A program made the translations under genes and the position numbers. From an uncultured Hungatella sp. (lineage in GTDB: Bacteria; Bacillota; Clostridia; Lachnospirales; Lachnospiraceae): a stretch of DNA of 14,337 nt. The notes under the pieces are model-generated. The model searched no databases. It was not told the DNA's origin and saw nothing but the letters and a program-made list of their open reading frames with translations. Location of the stretch: positions 1 through 14,337 of the forward strand of contig CAJUJV010000051.1 in the NCBI GenBank assembly GCA_910586845.1, written 5' to 3'. Below, in pieces: positions 7,028-14,331 of the stretch. Each line of letters opens with the position of its first letter. Within the stretch, counting starts at the first letter, position 1.

Positions 7028-8941
7028 TTAGATATCAAGATTCTTTACATACCTGGCGTTGGCTTCGATAAATTCACGTCTGGGCTCTACCTGATCTCCC
7101 ATAAGCGTCGTGAAAGTCAGGTCCAGCTCGGAGATTACATCGTCATCCATATTCACCCGGAGCAGGATCCGGCGCTCCGGATCCATGGTAGTCTCCCAGA
7201 GCTGTTCCGCATCCATCTCGCCAAGACCTTTATATCTCTGAATCTTGTTGTTATTGTCCCTGCCGATCTCCTTTAAGATATCGTTCAGTTCCCCGTCACT
7301 GTAGGCATACCATATTCTCTTGTTCTTCTCAATCTTATAGAGAGGAGGCTGAGCCAGATACACATGTCCCTGCCTGATCAGCTCCGGCATAAACCGGTAG
7401 AGGAATGTGAGGAGCAGGGTACTGATATGGGCGCCGTCAACATCCGCATCGGTCATGATGATGATCTTGTTGTATCTCAGTTTTGAGATATCAAAGTCTT
7501 CATGGATTCCTGTTCCGAAGGCAGTGATCATGGCTTTGATCTCCGCATTGCCGTAGATCTTGTCCAGCCTGGCCTTCTCCACATTGAGGATCTTACCCCG
7601 AAGAGGAAGGATGGCCTGAGTATCCCTGGACCGGGCAGTCTTGGCAGAACCGCCTGCCGAATCTCCCTCCACGATGTAGATCTCACATTTTTCGGGATCC
7701 TTGTTGGAACAGTCGGCCAGCTTGCCCGGCAGAGTCATGTTTTCCAGAGCCGTTTTTCTTCTGGTCAGGTCTCTTGCCTTCCTGGCTGCCGCCCTGGCTC
7801 TCTGGGCCAGGATAGATTTCTCGCACATGGCCTTGGCCACGGCCGGATTCTGCTCCAGAAAATAAGTCAGCTGTTCACTAACCACAGAATCTACTGCCAG
7901 TCTGGCCTCGCTGTTGCCCAGCTTCTGCTTGGTCTGTCCCTCAAACTGAGGTTCTTCTATCTTGACGCTGATGATGGAAGTGAGACCTTCCCTGATATCT
8001 TCCCCGCTTAAGGAAGGTTCACTGTCTTTCAGCAGCTTGTTCTTTCTTGCATAATCGTTAAAGGTCTTGGTCAGAGCATTCCTGAAACCGGTCAGATGGG
8101 TGCCGCCTTCGGGAGTATTGATGTTGTTGACAAAGGTATAGATATTTTCCGTATAAGAATCATTGTGCTGCATGGAAACTTCCACGTAGACCTTGTCCCG
8201 GGTTCCCTCACAGTATATTACCTGATCATAGAGGGGCACCTTTCCCTTATTCAGATAGGTGACAAATTCTTTGATTCCGCCTTCATAGTGGAAGATCTTT
8301 TCTCTCTTTTCTTCTCTGTCGTCCTTCAGAGTGATCTTCAGGGCCTTGGTCAGAAAAGCGGTCTCCTGAAGACGGATCCGGAGAGTATCGTAGTCATACA
8401 CCGTCTCCTCAAAAATCTCCCTGTCAGGAAGAAAGATCACCTGAGTGCCGTGGAGATCTGAGGCACATGTGCCTGCCACCTCCAGTGAACTGACTGCTTT
8501 TCCCCTCTCATACCTCTGATGATAGATCTTTCCATCTTTATAGATATTTACCTCAAGCCACTCTGACAGAGCGTTGACAACAGATGCTCCTACTCCGTGA
8601 AGGCCGCCGGAAACCTTATATCCGCCGCCGCCGAACTTGCCGCCGGCGTGGAGGACGGTAAATACGACTTCTACTGCCGGGAGCCCTGCTTTTTTCTGGA
8701 TGTCTACCGGGATTCCCCGGCCGTTATCCGTCACGGTTATGGAATTATCTTCATTGATCTGTACTTCTATTTCCGTACAAAATCCTGCCAGAGCTTCATC
8801 TACAGAGTTGTCTACGATTTCATATACGAGATGATGAAGTCCTCTGGCCGAGGTGCTGCCTATATACATGCCGGGCCTTTTTCTGACGGCTTCCAGCCCT
8901 TCTAATATTTGTATCTGATCTGCTCCGTACTCCGTACCCAT
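7028..8941 (-). CDS. gyrB: DNA gyrase subunit B
   Basis: This is the 637-residue ATPase subunit of gyrase. The GHKL ATP-binding fold shows EIVDNSVDEA (41-50, with Glu41 the likely general base and Asn45 a Mg ligand), DNGRGIPVD (72-80) and the glycine-rich lid GGKFGGGGYKVSGGLHGVG (100-118). The transducer domain follows. The TOPRIM domain has EGDSAGG (425-431), PLRGKILNVEKAR (446-458) and DADVDG (498-503), which bind Mg for DNA cleavage. The C-terminus (RREFIEANARYVKNLDI) is the normal end, and the protein lacks the long insert of proteobacterial GyrB. AGAAGGAGG precedes the ATG, 50 bases after the recF stop codon. It is followed closely by gyrA, so the two subunits are probably made in step. 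Confidence 0.98.
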   Translation of the reverse strand: MGTEYGADQIQILEGLEAVRKRPGMYIGSTSARGLHHLVYEIVDNSVDEALAGFCTEIEVQINEDNSITVTDNGRGIPVDIQKKAGLPAVEVVFTVLHAGGKFGGGGYKVSGGLHGVGASVVNALSEWLEVNIYKDGKIYHQRYERGKAVSSLEVAGTCASDLHGTQVIFLPDREIFEETVYDYDTLRIRLQETAFLTKALKITLKDDREEKREKIFHYEGGIKEFVTYLNKGKVPLYDQVIYCEGTRDKVYVEVSMQHNDSYTENIYTFVNNINTPEGGTHLTGFRNALTKTFNDYARKNKLLKDSEPSLSGEDIREGLTSIISVKIEEPQFEGQTKQKLGNSEARLAVDSVVSEQLTYFLEQNPAVAKAMCEKSILAQRARAAARKARDLTRRKTALENMTLPGKLADCSNKDPEKCEIYIVEGDSAGGSAKTARSRDTQAILPLRGKILNVEKARLDKIYGNAEIKAMITAFGTGIHEDFDISKLRYNKIIIMTDADVDGAHISTLLLTFLYRFMPELIRQGHVYLAQPPLYKIEKNKRIWYAYSDGELNDILKEIGRDNNNKIQRYKGLGEMDAEQLWETTMDPERRILLRVNMDDDVISELDLTFTTLMGDQVEPRREFIEANARYVKNLDI

Positions 8942-8991
8942 AGGTTCCTCCTTCTTTCCTTCTTTTTTTGCAATGTCCTGAAGGCGGTCTT

Positions 8992-10076
8992 CTAATTCTC
9001 CGCCGTCACTTTTCCTTTTACCACTTTATATATCTTATCTACAGGAAATCTGTGATCTACAAAATCATCAAGACCCGTACATGTGATCATGGTCTGAATC
9101 TGATCGATCCCTGACAGAAGCTGCTGCTGCCGTCCTCTGTCAAGTTCTGACAGCACATCATCCAGCAGAAGTACGGGATAATCCTTTACGATCTGTTTTA
9201 CCAGATCGATCTCCGCCAGTTTCAGAGAGAGGGCCACGGTCCTCTGCTGCCCCTGAGAGCCGAATTTTCTGATATCGATGCCATTGATCAGAAAATTAAT
9301 ATCATCTCTGTGGGGACCTGTATTGGTAGTTTTCAGCTTCCTGTCCATGGTCCGGTTCTGAGAGAGACGCTGTTCAAACTGGCTTCCATCCACATTGGGC
9401 TCATATGCAAGGAGCAGCTCCTCCTGTCCGCCGGACAGCTGGCTGTGAGTCTTTTTCACGATTTCATTGAGCTGTTCCACAAATTTATGACGGCACAGGA
9501 TCAGTTCTTTCCCGTACTGAACCAGCTGCATATCCCATATATCCAGTGTTTCTTCGTATTCCGGGCGGAAATTCAGCTCTTTTAACAACCTGTTTCTCTG
9601 GAGAAGAACCTTGTTGTACTGAACAAGATTGTGGACATATACTTTGTCAAGTTGACATAACTCCAGATCAAGAAATCGCCTTCTCTCCGAAGGACCGTTT
9701 TTTATGATATTTAAGTCCTCCGGTGAAAAAAAACCACATTGACGATTCCAAAAAGTTCACTGGCTTTTCTGATAGGAACGCCGTTGACGGCGATTCCCTT
9801 GGCTTTGTTCTTTTTCAGATGCATGTCTATGCGGCAGGGCACTCCGGATTTTCTCACATTCAGCTTTATGTGAGATTCCTCTTCGCCAAAACGGATCATC
9901 TCCCTGTCTTTGCTTCCTCTGTGGGATTTAGTAGTGCTGCACACATAGACTGCTTCAAGAATATTGGTTTTTCCCTGAGCGTTGTCCCCATAAAGGATAT
10001 TGGTGCCGGAACTGAAATCCATATGTAGGCGCTCATAGTTTCTGTAATTTTTTAATTCAATGGATTCTATGATCAT
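8992..10076 (-). pseudogene. recF: RecF, DNA replication/repair protein, interrupted by a -1 frameshift
   Basis: RecF is an SMC-like ATPase that loads RecA at gapped DNA with RecO and RecR. The N-terminal part (10076 to 9711, 121 codons) has Walker A GDNAQGKTN (30-38) and reads normally through VNVVFF (112-117), then enters HRRT and a stop. The C-terminal part continues in another frame from 9726 as SPEDLNIIKNGPSERRRFLDLE and runs uninterrupted to 8992, with signature SQGQQRTVALS and Walker B PVLLLDDVLSELD. One extra T in the T8 run (plus-strand A8 at 9726-9733) would restore one reading frame of 361 residues, normal for RecF. The annotated-looking internal start near 9588 (TTG) is therefore not a real start. 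The ATG follows the yaaA stop directly. The cause may be a sequencing error or a real mutation. Confidence 0.92.
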
Positions 10077-10286
10077 CTAGGCTTCAATCCTTATGGTCTC
10101 TCCCTGATAGCTTACGATGTCGCCGGCATGAAGCTTTTTACCTCTCTGATATTCGACTTCCCCGTTGACCGTGACTTTCCCATCAAGGACTGCATATTTC
10201 GCATCCACGCCTGATTCCGCCAGACCCGCCGCTTTCAGGGCCTGACTCAGTTTTATATAATCGTCTCTCAGTTTTATGATCTCCAT
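10077..10286 (-). CDS. yaaA: S4-domain RNA-binding protein YaaA
   Basis: The 69-residue protein is essentially one S4 RNA-binding domain: IKLSQALKAAGLAESGVDAKYAVLDGKVTVNGEVEYQRGKKLHAGDIV covers the alpha-L motif and the basic turn (core at about 11-58). This small gene sits between dnaN and recF in many Firmicutes (YaaA in B. subtilis), where it is linked with ribosome assembly. Here it starts 9 bases after the dnaN stop with AGGAGG upstream. Its TAG stop is directly followed by the recF ATG, implying coupled translation, since recF has only a weak Shine-Dalgarno sequence. The length matches the family. Confidence 0.92.
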   Translation of the reverse strand: MEIIKLRDDYIKLSQALKAAGLAESGVDAKYAVLDGKVTVNGEVEYQRGKKLHAGDIVSYQGETIRIEA

Positions 10287-10295
10287 AAGTTCCTC

Positions 10296-11414
10296 CTAAA
10301 CGGATGCCGCATTGAAATTCACAGGCAGGATGAGGTAAATATAGCTTTCCTCCGGGTCCTTGATAAAACATGGAGACTTTGGATTCATCATATAAAGATC
10401 AACTTCCTCTTCGTCGATGATCCGGAGAGCATCCATAAGAAATTTGGGATTAAAACCGATCATAATATCCTTTCCTGTCTTATGGATGGTAACATCCGAA
10501 TTCATGGAACCGAAACTGGAATTCATCTTCATCTGCATCAGATCATCGGTGATGTTCAGGATAATAGGCTTTTTGTCGTTTTCCCGGATCAGGATGCTGG
10601 CTCTGTCGATATTGTCCAGAAATTCTCTCTTATTGACGGAGACCTTTGTCTCGTAGTCGCTGGAGAGCATCTGTTCGATGCGGAAATATTCTCCTTCAAT
10701 GAGCCTGGAGATCACTACCGTGTCATCGAACTCAAAGAGAATGTGGTTTTTGCTGAAATAAATCAGCACTTCACTCTCATTGTCGCCGCCCAGGATCTTG
10801 CTGATTTCACTGAGAGTCTTGCCAGGAACGATGACTTTTATATCATCATACCGGTCTTTCAGGGTAATTTTTCTGATAGACATCCTGTGTCCGTCCAGAG
10901 ATACTACTTTCAGAGTATATCCGTCTACCTGGAACAATTCGCCTGTCATCATCTTGTTGCTGTCATTGACAGAGATGGAGAACAGGGTCTGACGGATGAC
11001 TTCTTTCAGGGTAAACTGAGAAAGGCTGATATGGTGATCCTTCTCTATATAGGGAAGGTAGGGGAATTCTTCTCCATCCTTTCCCTGGATATGGAATACG
11101 GAAGTTCCCCATCTGATGGTAGTTTTGAATTTGTCGTCAGATTCGATGGTGACGGGGGAGTCTCCTCCGGAAAGTTTTCTGATAAACTCGGAAAACAGCT
11201 TTGCCTCAAGGGCGACTTTGCCTCTTTCCAGGATTTCCCCTTCTACTGTGGTCTCGATGCCCAGTTCCATGTCATTGGCAGTCAGTTTGATGGTGTCAGC
11301 CGATGCATCCAACAGGATGCATTCCAGGATGGGCATGGTGGTCTTGGATGATACTGCTTTTAAAACGATGTTGATGCCATTCATTAAATTCTCTTTTTTA
11401 AATGTCAGCTTCAT
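10296..11414 (-). CDS. dnaN: DNA polymerase III subunit beta (sliding clamp)
   Basis: The 372-residue clamp forms a head-to-tail dimer around DNA and tethers the replicative polymerase. It has the normal start MKLTFKKENLMNGINIVLKAVSSKTTMPILECILL and three repeated clamp domains of about 120 residues each. The C-terminus MNPKSPCFIKDPEESYIYLILPVN contributes to the partner-binding pocket and is typical. The ATG at 11414 has AAAGGAG upstream, with the longer-than-usual gap filled by TTATCAACA (11418-11426), a near-consensus DnaA box. No clear promoter was found in the dnaA-dnaN interval, so it may be read from dnaA or from a weak promoter. It is followed closely by yaaA and recF. Confidence 0.98.
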   Translation of the reverse strand: MKLTFKKENLMNGINIVLKAVSSKTTMPILECILLDASADTIKLTANDMELGIETTVEGEILERGKVALEAKLFSEFIRKLSGGDSPVTIESDDKFKTTIRWGTSVFHIQGKDGEEFPYLPYIEKDHHISLSQFTLKEVIRQTLFSISVNDSNKMMTGELFQVDGYTLKVVSLDGHRMSIRKITLKDRYDDIKVIVPGKTLSEISKILGGDNESEVLIYFSKNHILFEFDDTVVISRLIEGEYFRIEQMLSSDYETKVSVNKREFLDNIDRASILIRENDKKPIILNITDDLMQMKMNSSFGSMNSDVTIHKTGKDIMIGFNPKFLMDALRIIDEEEVDLYMMNPKSPCFIKDPEESYIYLILPVNFNAASV

Positions 11415-11672
11415 AAATGTTGATAACTCCTTTGCCGTTGATGGCGCTCTATAGAAAGAAATAAATAGTTCTTTTTCGTAGCATTCGTAGTAGGGCCTGT
11501 GGATTTGTGTAAACCCTGAGAATTGCTGTGAAAATAAAGGAAAAACAGGTGTTAAGAACCATGTGGAAAAGGTTGAGAATCATTAACAGATTCAGGTTCT
11601 TTATCCACAGTGTGGAAACGGACGAAAAATCTGCATCGGTTATCCACAGAGATTCAACAGGATGTCCACAGC
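11415..11672. other. oriC: oriC, downstream subregion (dnaA-dnaN interval) with DnaA boxes
   Basis: The 258-bp gap holds two perfect TTATCCACA boxes (11601-11609 and 11640-11648, both reading on the plus strand). Variants are TTTTCCACA (11562-11570, minus), AAATCCACA (11498-11506, minus), TTATCAACA (11418-11426, minus) and ATGTCCACA (11662-11670, plus). No open reading frame of note lies here. The B. subtilis origin has the same position and layout, with the unwinding site downstream of dnaA. Confidence 0.9.
11453..11506 (-). other. Probable DNA unwinding element with DnaA-trio (BUS-like) motif
   Basis: Read on the plus strand from right to left there is a box variant (11498-11506), then GGCC (11494-11497). 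TAG trios follow at 11491, 11488 and 11479 in a common three-base register, with degenerate TCG at 11485 and 11476. Next comes an AT-rich tract (11453-11476, AGAAAGAAATAAATAG). This order (DnaA box, GC-rich spacer, trios, AT-rich DNA) is that of the basal unwinding system described in B. subtilis. The match is by pattern and has not been tested. Confidence 0.7.
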
Positions 11673-13049
11673 TTATTGTGGGTTAAGTTTCTTTTTCAGG
11701 ATCTCGATGGTGTTGGCAGTGCTCTCATTGGTCTTTAAGTCGGCGGCTATCTTGTCTCTGCCATGGATGATGGTAGTATGATCCCTTCCTCCCAGCAGTC
11801 TGCCGATCTCCTGAAGAGGAATCCCCATGATATCCTGACAGAGATACATACAGATCTGCCTGGGATAAGCGATGTTCTTGCTCCTCTTCTGGGAGGCGAT
11901 ATCCAGAGGAGTCAGGCCGAAATGGTCGGCGACCACCTGGATGATCAGGTCTGAAGTAATCTTGCGCTGGGCATTGGGGGAGATAATGTCTTTTAGGGCC
12001 TCCTCCGCCAGGGCGATGTTGATCTCTTTGTTATGATCCAGTTTGGACAGAGCGACGATCTTTGTCAGGGCTCCTTCCAGTTCTCGGATGTTGGATTTGA
12101 TGTTGGTGGCAATGTATTTGATCACTTCATTGTCAATGTTGTAGCCTTCCAGTTCTTCTTTTTTCCGGAGGATGGCCATGCGGGTCTCATAGTCCGGCGA
12201 CTGGATATCCACGGTCAGGCCCCATTCAAATCTGGAACGAAGGCGTTCCTCCAGGGTCTCAATATCTTTGGGCGGTTTATCCGAGGATATGATGATCTGC
12301 TTTTTGGACTCATACAGGGTATTAAATGTGTGGAAAAATTCCTCCTGAGTACTCTCCTTGCCGATAATAAACTGTATATCGTCGATGAGCAGCACATCGT
12401 TGTTTCTGTATTTTTCCCGGAATTCGGTGGTTGTGATATTGTTCTTGTTCCTGATGGCATCGATCAGCTCATTGGTAAATTTCTCTGATGTCACATACAG
12501 AATCTTGGCATCCTTGTTGTTTTTCAGGATAAAATGAGCAATGGAGTGCATCAGATGGGTCTTTCCGAGTCCCACTCCTCCGTAGATAAAGAGAGGATTG
12601 TATACCTCGCCGGGAGATTCGGCCACGGCAAGGGCGGCCGCATGAGCCAGATTGTTGTTGGCTCCCACGACAAAGGTGTCAAATGTGTAGCGGGGATTTA
12701 AGTTGGCAGTCTGAAGGGCAGACTGGCTCACATCGGAGGCGCCGGTCCGGATCAGCTGTTTCTCGGATCTGTCCCTCTCCGAGTTTTTGATGGAATTCTC
12801 TGTGATAAATTCCAGCTCACATGAAAATCCTGTCACTTCCTCTATAGCTATTTGGATGAAAAAACCGTACTTTTTTCTGATATAACTGACAATATTGGCA
12901 TCCGGAGTCAAAATGCTGACAGTATTGCCTTCTACTGAATAAAGCTTCAATGGTTGGAGCCATGTCTTAAAGGACACATCTGAAAGTTCATGCTCCTCCT
13001 TCAGATAAAGCAGGATATCATCCCATTGTTGTAATAATTGTTCAAGCAT
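11673..13049 (-). CDS. dnaA: Chromosomal replication initiator protein DnaA
   Basis: This 458-residue AAA+ initiator binds DnaA boxes and melts the origin. Domain I (about 1-85) begins with the helical MLEQLLQQWDDILLYLK. A short, polar domain II linker (about 86-118) follows. Domain III has Walker A GGVGLGKTH (157-165), Walker B LLIDDIQF (220-227) and the sensor region RLRSRFEWG (269-277). Domain IV contains the DnaA signature with GGRDHTTIIHGRDKI (420-434), which contacts the box. Length and order are normal for Firmicutes. The ATG has AGGAGA upstream and a sigma-A promoter at 13104-13132. Boxes at 13150-13169 just upstream of that promoter suggest autoregulation. The gene is flanked on both sides by box clusters, which marks the origin. 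Confidence 0.99.
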   Translation of the reverse strand: MLEQLLQQWDDILLYLKEEHELSDVSFKTWLQPLKLYSVEGNTVSILTPDANIVSYIRKKYGFFIQIAIEEVTGFSCELEFITENSIKNSERDRSEKQLIRTGASDVSQSALQTANLNPRYTFDTFVVGANNNLAHAAALAVAESPGEVYNPLFIYGGVGLGKTHLMHSIAHFILKNNKDAKILYVTSEKFTNELIDAIRNKNNITTTEFREKYRNNDVLLIDDIQFIIGKESTQEEFFHTFNTLYESKKQIIISSDKPPKDIETLEERLRSRFEWGLTVDIQSPDYETRMAILRKKEELEGYNIDNEVIKYIATNIKSNIRELEGALTKIVALSKLDHNKEINIALAEEALKDIISPNAQRKITSDLIIQVVADHFGLTPLDIASQKRSKNIAYPRQICMYLCQDIMGIPLQEIGRLLGGRDHTTIIHGRDKIAADLKTNESTANTIEILKKKLNPQ

Positions 13050-13103
13050 AATTTGTCTCCTGACATGAATTTATCTTCGCGCACACTTACCCAAACTACT
13101 CCT

Positions 13104-13132
13104 ATTTTACAATAGGAAACTGAATTTTTCAA
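13104..13132 (-). promoter_or_regulatory. Sigma-A promoter of dnaA
   Basis: On the minus strand TTGAAA (13127-13132) and TAAAAT (13104-13109) are spaced by 17 bases. The predicted start near 13097 gives a leader of about 47 bases. A perfect DnaA box and a one-mismatch box lie within 37 bases upstream of the -35 element. Confidence 0.75.
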
Positions 13133-13314
13133 TGAAAATAGAAAATTTGTGTGGATAAGTTGTGGAAAATGTGTGTAACTTTCGGGAAAACGGGTTTTGA
13201 AGAACTGGTTATCCACAGAGTGGGATCAGGGAAAACGGAGGTTTTCAACACAGAACAAATATGGGAAATACCGAAAAAAATCAGGCTGTCTGTGAAAAAA
13301 TCAGGATAAATCCA

Positions 13315-13356
13315 GACACTTATCCACAAGTTATCAACAATATGTGGATAAGTGTC
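13315..13356. repeat. 14-bp inverted repeat built from two convergent DnaA boxes, with a third box in the loop
   Basis: GACACTTATCCACA (13315-13328) is exactly mirrored at 13343-13356, separated by 14 bases that contain TTATCAACA (13331-13339). The match extends beyond the 9-bp boxes by five bases on each outer side, which is more than box conservation alone requires. Confidence 0.85.
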
Positions 13357-13389
13357 CTGATTCATCCTGGAAAATGGGGAAAAATCCTA

Positions 13390-13418
13390 TTGACGAAGGA
13401 ATCTGTGTTTTATATAAT
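13390..13418 (+). promoter_or_regulatory. Sigma-A promoter of the ECF S-component gene, overlapped by a DnaA box
   Basis: TTGACG (13390-13395) and TATAAT (13413-13418) are spaced by 17 bases. A one-mismatch DnaA box, TAATCCACA (13415-13423), overlaps the -10 hexamer, so DnaA binding could repress this gene. Confidence 0.75.
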
Positions 13419-13473
13419 CCACATGTAATGCATTGTATCTTATAAAAGAACAGTAGCAGGAGGAAAAAGAAAG

Positions 13474-14098
13474 ATGAAAAGCAGAAAAAAAGACACACGT
13501 TACCTGACCAGTGTTGCACTTATGGCGGCTGTGGTGATTCTTCTGGCCAACACGCCTCTGGGGATGATCCATCTTCCTATTATTAAGGCAACAACTGTTC
13601 ACATCCCGGTGATCCTGGGAGCCGTTATCCTCGGACCCGGGGCAGGAGCCATACTGGGAGGAGTTTTCGGAGTATGTTCTCTGATCAGCAACACTATGGC
13701 GCCTACATTGTTATCTTTTGCATTTTCCCCGTTCATGAGCATGACGGGAATTCCGGGAGCTTTGAAGGCTCTGTGGATCTCAGTGGGATGCAGAGTGATG
13801 ATCGGGGTGGTTTCCGGATGGCTGTGGATCGGTCTCAAGAGATGCAGGGTGAATCAGACGGTGGCACTGCCGGTCGTGGGATTTGCCGGAGCTCTCACCA
13901 ATACGGTGTTTGTTATGGGAAGCATCTACATTCTTCTGGCTTCTCAGTATGCACAGGCCAGGAGTGTGGCCGTGGGGAATGATCATGGTCACTGTTACAG
14001 GCTCCGGGATTCCCGAAGCCGTGGCTGCAGCCGTCATGGTTGGGATTATGGGAAAGGTATTGCTGAAGACAGTACCATATTTTGCGAAAAGTGCTTGA
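13474..14098 (+). pseudogene. ECF transporter S component (PanT-like), interrupted by a +1 frameshift
   Basis: This is a membrane substrate-binding subunit of an energy-coupling-factor vitamin transporter. The segment IKATTVHIPVILGAVILGPGAGAILGGVFGVCSL with SFAFSPF downstream is characteristic of the PF12822-type S components that include pantothenate transporters (PanT). Five or six hydrophobic helices are visible. The frame that starts at 13474 reads well to AQARSVAVG, then turns into a polar, Arg/His-rich sequence running to 14178 and through the rpmH promoter. Removing one G from the G4 run (13974-13977) continues as GMIMVTVTGSGIPEAVAAAVMVGIMGKVLLKTV and ends at TGA 14096-14098, giving 207 residues, usual for S components. 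AGGAGG precedes the ATG. No EcfA/T genes are in the window, so it would share a module encoded elsewhere. The vitamin is a guess. Confidence 0.85.
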
Positions 14099-14123
14099 CT
14101 TTAGGGAATTCCTTCTTTATAAT
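14095..14123 (+). promoter_or_regulatory. Sigma-A promoter of rpmH
   Basis: TTGACT (14095-14100) and TATAAT (14118-14123) are spaced by 17 bases, with the predicted start near 14130. The -35 hexamer contains the corrected stop codon of the ECF S-component gene, so the two units abut. Confidence 0.85.
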
Positions 14124-14196
14124 TGAGAAGATGTTTAATTTAGAATTGTCTAAATATGCTTATGAGAGTTTAAGATAAAGAGGAGGTGCCTGCGAT

Positions 14197-14331
14197 ATGA
14201 AGATGACATTTCAGCCGAAGAGAAGACAGAGAGCAAAAGTTCATGGTTTCAGAGCCAGAATGAGTACTTCGGGCGGAAGAAAAGTGTTAGCTGCCAGAAG
14301 AAGAAAAGGAAGAGCAAGATTATCTGCTTAA
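14197..14331 (+). CDS. rpmH: 50S ribosomal protein L34
   Basis: The 44-residue, strongly basic protein begins MKMTFQPKRRQRAKVHGF and continues with the family core RMSTSGGRKVLAARRRKGRARLSA, the complete and typical length of L34, a component of the large ribosomal subunit. GAGGAGGTG lies upstream of the ATG, and a consensus-like promoter is at 14095-14123. rpmH next to dnaA is a classic origin marker, with rnpA usually following. The window ends six bases after the stop codon, so rnpA cannot be confirmed. Confidence 0.98.
   Translation: MKMTFQPKRRQRAKVHGFRARMSTSGGRKVLAARRRKGRARLSA

Larger units (their letters stand above)
13050..13473. other. oriC: oriC, upstream subregion (dnaA-ECF gene interval) with DnaA box clusters
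   Basis: This 424-bp divergent intergenic region holds four perfect DnaA boxes: 13150-13158 and 13343-13351 on the minus strand, 13209-13217 and 13320-13328 on the plus strand. Near matches are TTTTCCACA (13161-13169, minus), TTATCAACA (13331-13339, plus), TAATCCACA (13415-13423, plus) and TTTTCAACA (13242-13250, plus). Several neighbours are 11-12 bp apart, about one helical turn. Two divergent promoters lie at its edges. I see no credible gene inside it. Confidence 0.9.

Noticed and set aside
5928..7031. 367-codon plus-strand open frame opposite gyrA
   Set aside because: It lies antisense to highly conserved gyrA sequence. Its composition is that of a reverse complement, rich in His, Asp and Gly, with no recognisable domain.
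9588..9588. Independent start of a short RecF C-terminal protein
   Set aside because: The same frame remains open upstream to 9726 and encodes conserved RecF sequence (SPEDLNIIKNGPSERRR), so the TTG near 9588 is internal.
10482..11351. 289-codon plus-strand open frame opposite dnaN
   Set aside because: It is antisense to intact dnaN with no Shine-Dalgarno site or family resemblance.
13001..13216. Small minus-strand frame in the dnaA leader
   Set aside because: It overlaps the dnaA promoter and DnaA boxes and the start of dnaA, and has no convincing ribosome binding site.
13261..13310. Two similar AAAAAATCAGG stretches as a possible repeat array
   Set aside because: There are only two short copies in an A-rich origin region, with no regular spacing, so they do not form a CRISPR or iteron array.
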